Position numbers and translations under genes: made by a program
The notes under the pieces: generated by a model
Seen by the model: only the letters and a program-made list of their open reading frames with translations
Told to the model about the DNA's origin: nothing
The model's database searches: none
Shown here: one piece after another, positions 7,718-13,582 of the stretch
Layout of the letters: each line of letters opens with the position of its first letter
Position numbering within the stretch: the stretch's first letter is position 1
NCBI GenBank assembly: GCA_003153055.1
Contig: PMBV01000143.1
Coordinates: forward strand, 1 to 16,605
DNA: 16,605 nucleotides
Reading direction: 5' to 3'
Source of the DNA: Myxococcales bacterium
Lineage (GTDB): Bacteria > Myxococcota > Myxococcia > Myxococcales > Myxococcaceae

Positions 7718-9447
7718 GGGTTCAGCTCTCGCTCCAACTGCCTCACCGCCATGGCCGCCGCGCCATGCCCACAGTCCTCTTCTCCACCCATGAACCCAGT
7801 GCCGCGCTTCTTGGGAGAGTCCCTGAGCTTCTTCAAGGGCTCGACGGCCTCGGCGTTGCGCAACTCTCCCAGTCGCCGGGCGGCGATGGCCCGCAGCCGG
7901 CACTCGTTGCTCTCCAGCGCCCGAACGTAGAGGGGCACCAGTGGCAAGCCTTGCCCGGCGTATTCCTGGTCGATGAAGCGGAGCGCCCCCCACTGGGCCT
8001 TGCCCGGCTCGCCCATCGCAAGGGACTGGTACAGCGGGAGCGCGCTCACCTTGGGGAAGCTCGCCAGGAGCTTGCGGAGCGAGGGCGTCTCCTTCTTGGC
8101 GTAGTCCTCCGTCAGACCCTCGAGGGCCAGCACCTCGAGCGGCTGGCCTTCGGGCACGACCCGGAGCAGCTCCATCTCTTCGTCGTGGCGGTTCACCTGG
8201 TGGAGCGCCGCCGCGCGCAGCATGGGGAGCGCGACCGGCTTCCCCTGTTCTGACGCGTCATCGATGACCTGAAGCGCCTCGGAGCCGCGCCCGGCATCGA
8301 TGAGGCGACGGGCCTTGCGGGCCGGCGCGTTCCACCACAGGAGCCCACCGACGAGCAGCCCCACCAGCCCGGCGAGCGAGAGCCACAGACCGACCCTCCG
8401 CGTCTTCAGCGCCGAGGAAGGCCGAGGCCCATTGAGCCCGTCGTCAGCCTCGCCGCCGAGGCCGTAGTTGGGCGCCGCGGTCCACGCCGGGTCGTCTGAC
8501 GCCGGAGGTCGAGTGAGGAGCCCCGAGGCCGTCGTGGTGAGGAGCAACGGAGTCGCCAACGCCCCGCTCGAGCTCGCCACCGTGGCCAGCTCGGCCGCCA
8601 GGGCCAGGGCGGTCTGTGGCCGGGCCTCTCTCGACTTCTCGAGGCACGACATCACCACGTGGCAGAGCGCCGGCTGGTTGGCCAGGGAGGGGGCCGCGTC
8701 CGCCAGGGGTCGAGGCGCTTGTTGCACGTGCTGGGCGATGAACTCCTGAGGGCTGGGCCCGGGGAACGGCAGCCTCCCCGACAGCAGGCGGTAGGCGACG
8801 ACACCCAGGGAGTAGAGATCCGAGCGCGCGTCGAGGGGGTGGCCCATGGCCTGCTCGGGCGAGACGACCTCGGGCGTGCCCAGCACCGTGCCCACCTGGG
8901 TGACCGAGCCGGGAGACTCGGGGGCGGCCAGCCGGGCGATGCCGAAGTCGAGCAGCCGGGCCTGTTCTCCCGCCGCCGAGCGCGTCAGCACCACGTTCTC
9001 GGGCTTCAAGTCTCGGTGCACGATGCCCTTGTCGTGAATCGCCGCCAGGCCCTGGCACAGCTGCACCAGCAGAGGGAGGGCCCGCTCGACGGGGAAAGGC
9101 CCGGCCCGCAGGGCCTCCTCGAGGGTCTCACCCTCGGCGTACTCCATCACCAGGCAGGCCGACGCGCCGTGCATGCCGAAGTCGATGACCCGCACCACCG
9201 CCGAGTGCTCGACTTGAGACAACAGCTTCGCCTCCCGACGGAACCGCTCGCTCATGCCCGCGTGGAGCGACAGGTCGTCGCGCAACACCTTCACCGCCAC
9301 CGTGCGCGCCAGCGACACCTGCTCGGCCAGGTACACGAGCCCCATGCCCCCCTCGCCGAGGAGCCGATGCAGCCGAAAGCGGCCGTCGAGGATGAGCGTC
9401 CCCGCCGGGAGCGACGACGCGCTGGCGACGGATTCGTTGGAGGCCAT
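7714..9447 (-). CDS. Membrane-anchored Ser/Thr protein kinase (PknB/Hanks type)
   Basis: 577 aa. The kinase domain (about 24-290) is complete: Gly loop GEGGMG (31-36), Lys53 in VAVKVL, catalytic HRDLKPEN with Asp146, DFG (167-169), an activation segment ending TPEVVSPE (191-198), and DARSDLYSLGVVAYRLLSG. The Arg before Asp146 makes it an RD kinase, usually activated by activation-loop phosphorylation. A juxtamembrane Pro/Thr-rich stretch leads to one membrane span (353-372). The outer domain (about 378-577) has helical TPR/HEAT-like pairs, for example RRLIDAGRGSEALQVID and RLRAIAARRLGELRNAEAVEPLKKL, probably a protein-binding sensor. It would phosphorylate cytoplasmic Ser/Thr residues; the target is unknown. 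Its stop overlaps the MFS start. A 7-bp hairpin lies just upstream of its ATG. Confidence 0.95.
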   Translation of the reverse strand: MASNESVASASSLPAGTLILDGRFRLHRLLGEGGMGLVYLAEQVSLARTVAVKVLRDDLSLHAGMSERFRREAKLLSQVEHSAVVRVIDFGMHGASACLVMEYAEGETLEEALRAGPFPVERALPLLVQLCQGLAAIHDKGIVHRDLKPENVVLTRSAAGEQARLLDFGIARLAAPESPGSVTQVGTVLGTPEVVSPEQAMGHPLDARSDLYSLGVVAYRLLSGRLPFPGPSPQEFIAQHVQQAPRPLADAAPSLANQPALCHVVMSCLEKSREARPQTALALAAELATVASSSGALATPLLLTTTASGLLTRPPASDDPAWTAAPNYGLGGEADDGLNGPRPSSALKTRRVGLWLSLAGLVGLLVGGLLWWNAPARKARRLIDAGRGSEALQVIDDASEQGKPVALPMLRAAALHQVNRHDEEMELLRVVPEGQPLEVLALEGLTEDYAKKETPSLRKLLASFPKVSALPLYQSLAMGEPGKAQWGALRFIDQEYAGQGLPLVPLYVRALESNECRLRAIAARRLGELRNAEAVEPLKKLRDSPKKRGTGFMGGEEDCGHGAAAMAVRQLERELNP

Positions 9448-9462
9448 CTTACAGGCCCAGCC

Positions 9463-9483
9463 TTAGCCCTTCACGGGGGCTAA
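9463..9483. terminator. 7-bp hairpin between beta-propeller and kinase genes
   Basis: TTAGCCC-TTCACGG-GGGCTAA is a perfect 7-bp inverted repeat in the 69-bp gap. On the minus strand it lies 33 nt after the propeller stop and 15 nt before the kinase ATG. It is followed there by GGCTGGGCC rather than a U tract, so it may be a partial terminator or a leader structure affecting kinase translation. Confidence 0.45.
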
Positions 9484-9516
9484 AAGAAGCCCGACGGCAG
9501 TTGATGTGCGATTGCC

Positions 9517-10695
9517 CTACCGTTGGAAGTGAATGAGGCCCCAGTTCCCATCGGTCAGAGCACCGGTGGCGAAGAGGTCGTGCTCGCCCACGCCGTAAAC
9601 GCCGACCACCCTCAAGACCCCAGGAGGAGAAATGGAGTGACCGAGCGTCACCCCGTCCCAGTGGCGTAGACCGCCGTTGCCGTCGCCGAACCACATGTCG
9701 CCGGCCGAGTGCCCCCAGGCCGTGTAGATGGCGCCACAGGTCGAGCAGAAGGTGGGGCGCTCCAGCGACATCCCGTTCCAGTGGAGGACGATGGCGCTCA
9801 GCCCAACAAACCAGACATCATCGGGACCGTTCGCCCAAATGCGGTACACGTCATCGGAGACGCCGGCGTCGACCACGGCCCAGGTCGTGCCGTCGCCGCG
9901 CACGATGGTGCCCTCGGCGCCGCCCAACCAGATGTCGTGCTCGGCGGCCACCGCCACGGTGCGAAACCCGTAGCGCGCGCCCGTCGACGAGAGCTCGACA
10001 CCGGCGTCGACCTTCACGAAGTCGCCGCTCTCGAAGCGCAGGAGCGACCAGTTGGAGCCCACCGCGTAGATGGAGCCCCCGTCACTGAGCCCGTGGATGG
10101 CGCGGATGTCGTCTGCTCCAGGCGCGGTGTGCACGGTGAATTGCGGCGAACGGAACCAGTCGCCAAACGAGCACCCGATGAAGACGTCGGCCGGCGAATA
10201 GCCCCACACGCTGAAGCAATACCCGCCGCCACCACCGATCGAGGCTCTGGACCATGAGATGCCGTCCCATTGGAACAACTGCCCCGACGCCGCCGGAGCC
10301 CACGCGTCGTTCGGACCCGAGGCCCAGACGCCCGGCTCGACGAGGAAGACGGTCTCGAACACACCCGCGTCGGTGTAGCCCCACGTCCCGGCGTCAACCT
10401 GAGCAGATCCGCCACCAGCGCCACCCGTGCCTCCACCAGCACCGCCAGTGCCGCCCGTTCCTCCGCCTCCTCCGACCGCGCCTCCTCCAGCGCCGCCTGT
10501 GCCTCCGCCGCCTCCGACCGCGCCGCCACCGCCAGCTCCTCCTCCACCTCCACCTCCGGCGATCGAGCCACCATCGACCTGCTCGCCCGCATCAGCGTGC
10601 GCGCCTGCATCGAGCGACTCCTCGAAGGCGAGCTCCCAGTCACGACAGGCCGGGAGAACCCACAGTGCCATCATCAGCCATGGCGACGCTCTCAT
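9517..10695 (-). CDS. Seven-bladed beta-propeller lipoprotein
   Basis: 392 aa. ATG 10695 overlaps the upstream stop as ATGA, with a GGGGGTG ribosome site 6 nt before it. The signal MRASPWLMMALWVLPAC predicts lipidated Cys17. Asp/Ala-rich residues lead to a long Gly/Thr/Ala linker (about 43-98). The rest holds seven degenerate repeats of about 40-45 residues, starting near 122, 162, 200, 247, 285, 326 and 366. Most contain the pattern [hydrophobic]WxxxPxDxWxxG...LxxWDGxxW, for example IWANGPDDVWFVG with LHWNGMS, and AWGHSAGDMWFG with RHWDGVT. This is the Trp/Asp-rich propeller repeat common in myxobacterial surface proteins. It most likely binds a ligand or partner outside the cell; no enzyme motif is visible. 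Confidence 0.82.
   Translation of the reverse strand: MRASPWLMMALWVLPACRDWELAFEESLDAGAHADAGEQVDGGSIAGGGGGGGAGGGGAVGGGGGTGGAGGGAVGGGGGTGGTGGAGGGTGGAGGGSAQVDAGTWGYTDAGVFETVFLVEPGVWASGPNDAWAPAASGQLFQWDGISWSRASIGGGGGYCFSVWGYSPADVFIGCSFGDWFRSPQFTVHTAPGADDIRAIHGLSDGGSIYAVGSNWSLLRFESGDFVKVDAGVELSSTGARYGFRTVAVAAEHDIWLGGAEGTIVRGDGTTWAVVDAGVSDDVYRIWANGPDDVWFVGLSAIVLHWNGMSLERPTFCSTCGAIYTAWGHSAGDMWFGDGNGGLRHWDGVTLGHSISPPGVLRVVGVYGVGEHDLFATGALTDGNWGLIHFQR
10420..10560 (-). repeat. Low-complexity Gly-linker coding repeat
   Basis: Imperfect short repeats of GGN codons on the coding (minus) strand encode a GGGG(A/T)xGGGG-type linker in the propeller lipoprotein. The coding strand and mRNA are G-run rich here. 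Confidence 0.7.
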
Positions 10696-11516
10696 CGCAA
10701 CACCCCCACACTGGCGAACGGCAGCTCGGAAGGCCAGAGCCAGGCCTGCGGCGGGCTCCCCGAGGCCCCAATGACATACATCAGCACCGCCGCCACCAGC
10801 GCCACGCCTCCACCCACCAGGCTCGCGTTTCCGCCTGTCTCGAAGCCCCGTCCTCGGTCGCGCAGCGAGACGGCCTGACTGAGGGAGGAGCCGCTGCCCG
10901 ACACCAGGTCGGAATAGAGGCCGCCCGCGAGGACCTGGAGCACGACGCCCGTGACAACCGCCGCGACCCCGAGGGCCGCCGGAGCGAGCGCCCAGACTCG
11001 CAGGGGAGAAGCGGACGGGCGCGCCGGTTCAGCCCCTACCTTCAGCTCGGGGCGCTGCAGCACCTCGGCGAGGCGGTCGAGAATGGCCCGCACCGAGCTG
11101 TCCATCAGCGCATCGAGCCCAGACTCGGTGGCCGCGCGGCCAGCGTGCATCGCCAGCACCTGACCGTCCTTGGTCGACAGCACCTTGAGCGTCAGGGTGT
11201 ACTCGCCGCCGATGCGCCCGAGGTCGCCGAGCATGACCCCGTCGGCCCCGAGCGCGGCGATCAGCTCGACCGAGCACCCTGCCTCGGCGCACCCGATGAG
11301 CTGCTTCTGTCGATCGATCCCCAGCACCGCGCCCAGGTCTCGGTTGGTGATGACCTTGACCCCGTGAGCACCGAGCTTCTGGGCGATGAGCTCGGTCCGA
11401 AGTTCCGACTCACCCGCTGCCAGGTTGACTCCATTGAGCCCAGGGAGCGCCAGCGTCGTCGGCCCAGCCGCCAGCGCCTGAGCCACCATCAGGAACCCGA
11501 CCATTTCGTGCACCAT
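10692..11516 (-). CDS. TolB-like envelope protein with C-terminal membrane helices
   Basis: 274 aa from ATG 11516 (a TTG at 11552 and ATGs at 11504 and 11489 are alternatives). The N-terminal signal-like segment MVHEMVGFLMVAQALAAG precedes an alpha/beta domain. That domain contains LALPGLNGVNL, a helix, VKVITNRDLGAVLGIDRQKQLIGC, GCSVELIAALGADGVMLGDLGRIGGEYTLTLKVL and a helix DALMDSSVRAILDRLAEVLQ. This layout matches the TolB/CsgG-N-like domain of many uncharacterised myxobacterial proteins; three Cys (two flanking EAG) may form a disulfide. Two hydrophobic helices follow (about 172-195 and 232-250), then a short tail. The function is unknown. It is the first gene of a two-gene unit with the propeller lipoprotein (4-nt overlap) and is divergent from the DUF2807-like gene. 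Confidence 0.75.
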   Translation of the reverse strand: MVHEMVGFLMVAQALAAGPTTLALPGLNGVNLAAGESELRTELIAQKLGAHGVKVITNRDLGAVLGIDRQKQLIGCAEAGCSVELIAALGADGVMLGDLGRIGGEYTLTLKVLSTKDGQVLAMHAGRAATESGLDALMDSSVRAILDRLAEVLQRPELKVGAEPARPSASPLRVWALAPAALGVAAVVTGVVLQVLAGGLYSDLVSGSGSSLSQAVSLRDRGRGFETGGNASLVGGGVALVAAVLMYVIGASGSPPQAWLWPSELPFASVGVLR

Positions 11517-11658
11517 GAGACTGCTCTCACCAGACCTCGGCCCTCGACGCAACCGAGGGGATCAAGCCAGGCCGACTCCGTCAACCGTACTGGACACTTC
11601 CACGGGTCGCCGACCAGCGAGTGACAGCTTCTCTGGGGGCCGGTGTTCAGTCACCACC
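11517..11658. promoter_or_regulatory. Divergent intergenic region with 6-bp dyad
   Basis: This 142-bp gap must hold the promoters of both the TolB-like gene (minus) and the ECF sigma operon (plus). CCTCGG (11535-11540) and CCGAGG (11553-11558) are perfect inverted repeats separated by 12 bp, a possible operator. I could not recognise a confident -35/-10 or ECF-type promoter by eye. Confidence 0.5.
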
Positions 11659-12354
11659 ATGAACCCACGCCTCGCCCTCGCCGCGCTGCTCCTCTCCGGT
11701 TGCCAGGCCGTCGTCGGCTCCGGCCGCGTCACCTCCACGACGCGGGATGTCTCGGCCTTTCGCCGAATCAGCATTGCTTCGGGCATCACCGCGAACGCCA
11801 CAACCGGCAGTCGATCGGTCACCATTCGAACCGACGACAACCTCCAGGACCTCGTGGAGACCGTGGTGGAGGGCGACACGCTGACGGTGCGCCTGCGGCC
11901 CAGCGTGCTGCTCGCCTCGAGGAAGGAGCTCGCCGCCGACATCACCAATGATCTCCTCGAGGGCGTCGATGCCTCGGGCGGAGCTCACGTCACCTCCGCG
12001 CTCACCCCGGTGGGCACGCTGCGCGTCACTGGCTCCGGAGGCTCCACCATCGAAGCCTCCCCGGTCGCCGCCACCGTCATCTCCCTCGACGCCTCGGGGG
12101 GCAGTGACCTCACCCTCTCGGGCGCGGCGACCGACGGCACCGTCGTCTCCAGCGGCGGCAGCGATGTCACGATACGCCAACTCCCCCTCGACACGCTCCA
12201 CGTCGACATCTCGGGCGGCTCGACGCTCGCCGCGAGGGTCGCGTTGACCCTCTCGGGCGATGTCTCGGGTGGCAGCACCGCGACCATCATCGGCACGCCG
12301 AGCTCTTCGGTCACGACCTCGGGCGGTTCGCGCGTCACCACCGGCGCACAGTGA
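11659..12354 (+). CDS. DUF2807-like SGG-repeat lipoprotein
   Basis: 231 aa from ATG 11659; the frame is open further upstream, but only this ATG gives a signal, MNPRLALAALLLSGC, with lipidated Cys15. The mature protein resembles the DUF2807 (putative auto-transporter adhesin head, GIN) domain: FRRISIASGITANATTG, then a segment VTIRTDDNLQDLVETVVEGDTLTVRL. The C-terminal half is a regular beta series with SGG motifs at residues 106, 126, 146, 165, 185, 203 and 221, a period of about 18-20. This probably forms a beta-solenoid. The family is linked to cell-surface roles but has no defined biochemical activity. It lies 18 bp upstream of an ECF sigma gene on the same strand, so cotranscription is likely. 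No good Shine-Dalgarno sequence is seen. Confidence 0.8.
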   Translation: MNPRLALAALLLSGCQAVVGSGRVTSTTRDVSAFRRISIASGITANATTGSRSVTIRTDDNLQDLVETVVEGDTLTVRLRPSVLLASRKELAADITNDLLEGVDASGGAHVTSALTPVGTLRVTGSGGSTIEASPVAATVISLDASGGSDLTLSGAATDGTVVSSGGSDVTIRQLPLDTLHVDISGGSTLAARVALTLSGDVSGGSTATIIGTPSSSVTTSGGSRVTTGAQ

Positions 12355-12372
12355 TAGGCCTTCACCCACCCC

Positions 12373-12864
12373 ATGCCGGTATCCGTCGCCGACCTCTATT
12401 CCAAGTACGGCCCGATGGTGCTCCGTCGGTGCAAGAGGCTGATGCGCGACGAGGCCAAGGCGGTCGATGCCATGCATGATGTCTTCGTTTTGGTGACCCG
12501 GCACCAGGACCGGCTCGATCGGGCCGCCCCCTCCGCGCTCCTCAACCGCCTCGCCACCAACGTCTGCCTCAATCACCTGCGCTCGGCGCGGCGCCACCCG
12601 GAGGACTCTGACGATGAGCTGGTGCTCTCCATCGCGAGGGATCTCGACCTCGAGGCCCGCGCCCACGCCCGGTCCCTGCTCGCCCGCCTCTTCGCCGACG
12701 AGCCCGACTCCACCGCCACCATCGCGGTGCTCCACTACGTCGATGGCATGACCTGGGACGAGGTGGCCCACGAGGTCGGCCTGTCGGTCTCGGGAGTCCG
12801 CAAGCGCGCCCGTGGGCTCGCCGAGCGGCTCCAGCTCATGAAAGGAGCTGACGATGTTTCCTGA
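12373..12864 (+). CDS. ECF-type RNA polymerase sigma factor
   Basis: 163 aa, a normal size for extracytoplasmic-function sigma factors. Region 2 (about 6-74) includes LYSKYGPMVLRRCKRLM, the core-binding DAMHDVFVLVTRHQDRL and LLNRLATNVCLNHLRSARR. Region 4 (about 97-152) has the helix-turn-helix GMTWDEVAHEVGLSVSGVRKRARGLAERL, which would read the -35 element. It recruits RNA polymerase to a small regulon, probably including its own operon. The 3' end overlaps the next gene by 11 bp, the usual arrangement with an anti-sigma partner. It is preceded by the DUF2807-like lipoprotein gene. Which signal releases it cannot be read from the sequence. Confidence 0.92.
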   Translation: MPVSVADLYSKYGPMVLRRCKRLMRDEAKAVDAMHDVFVLVTRHQDRLDRAAPSALLNRLATNVCLNHLRSARRHPEDSDDELVLSIARDLDLEARAHARSLLARLFADEPDSTATIAVLHYVDGMTWDEVAHEVGLSVSGVRKRARGLAERLQLMKGADDVS

Positions 12865-13582
12865 CTGGATGCTAGAGCGCTTCGTGCTCGGCGAGCTCGA
12901 CGCCGAGCGGACGAGCGCCCTCGAAGCGGCCCTGGCCACCACCCCCGAGCTCAAGGCGCGCCTGGAGGCCCTCGCGGTCGACTCGCGTCGCACCTTGGCC
13001 GAACACCCGCCAGAGCTCGTGGACCGCGTCGTCGCCCGGCGACTGTCGGCTCGACCGAGGCGCCGCGCCACCTGGCACTCCCTCGTGCCCGCCCTCGCCG
13101 GAGCCGCCGCGCTCCTCTGGCTCGTCGTCGTGCCCCACCCTCCAGGCGACGAGGTGCGACTGAAGGGTGACGGCCCGAGCCTGCGCCTGTTCCGCCTGGG
13201 CGCCGCCGGCCCGGAGCGCCTGTTCGACGCGGCCACCGTGCGCCCCCACGACGTGGTGCAGGTAGCCTTCGAGCTGGCTGGTCAGGCCCACCTCGTCGTC
13301 GTCAGCATCGACGGAGCCAGCAACGCGACGCTCCACTTTCCCCTCGATGGGAGCTCGCGGGCTCCGCTGGGCGCCAAGGTGCTCGAGCAGTCCTTCGAGC
13401 TCGACGACGCGCCTGGCTTCGAGCGCTTCTTCCTCGTCACCAGCCAGCAGCCCCTCGCCTCCGACGCCATTCTCGCCGCGGCCCGACGCATGGCCAGCGG
13501 ACCCAACCCTCGCACTGCTCCATTCCCCGTGCCTCCTGGGGCCACCGCCAGCTCGGTGCGCCTCGACAAGGTGAACCCATGA
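12854..13582 (+). CDS. Anti-sigma-like single-pass membrane protein, DUF4384-like C-terminus
   Basis: 242 aa. The start ATG 12854 has GGAG at 12844-12847, 6 nt upstream, inside the sigma gene. The N-terminal cytoplasmic part (1-75) begins DWMLERFVLGELDAERTSALEAAL, the helical opening typical of anti-sigma domains. It lacks the His/Cys zinc motif (HxxxCxxC) of ZAS anti-sigma factors. A basic stretch RRRAT precedes one membrane span (about 76-93). The periplasmic part (about 98-242) contains LRLFRLG, ATVRPHDVVQVAFELAGQAHLVVVSIDG and FERFFLVTS, resembling DUF4384-type modules found beside myxobacterial ECF factors and caspases. It probably holds the sigma factor at the membrane until a periplasmic signal arrives. 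The role is inferred from layout. Its stop overlaps the caspase start (ATGA). Confidence 0.75.
   Translation: MFPDWMLERFVLGELDAERTSALEAALATTPELKARLEALAVDSRRTLAEHPPELVDRVVARRLSARPRRRATWHSLVPALAGAAALLWLVVVPHPPGDEVRLKGDGPSLRLFRLGAAGPERLFDAATVRPHDVVQVAFELAGQAHLVVVSIDGASNATLHFPLDGSSRAPLGAKVLEQSFELDDAPGFERFFLVTSQQPLASDAILAAARRMASGPNPRTAPFPVPPGATASSVRLDKVNP

Noticed and set aside
6512..7930. 472-codon plus-strand open frame opposite the MFS gene
   Set aside because: Gln/His/Arg/Gly-rich shadow of a convincing membrane transporter; no signal or domain.
7718..7993. Upstream extension of the MFS reading frame
   Set aside because: It lies inside the kinase gene in another frame, is Arg/Gly-rich, and the GTGA overlap gives a natural start at 7717.
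10254..11624. 456-codon plus-strand frame, His/Arg/Pro-rich
   Set aside because: Antisense to the propeller and TolB-like genes; no domain, and its composition is explained by the opposite-strand linker.
11647..13236. 529-codon minus-strand open frame opposite the DUF2807-like, sigma and anti-sigma genes
   Set aside because: It crosses three well-supported plus-strand genes and has low-complexity Arg/Gly/Asp content with no recognisable domain.
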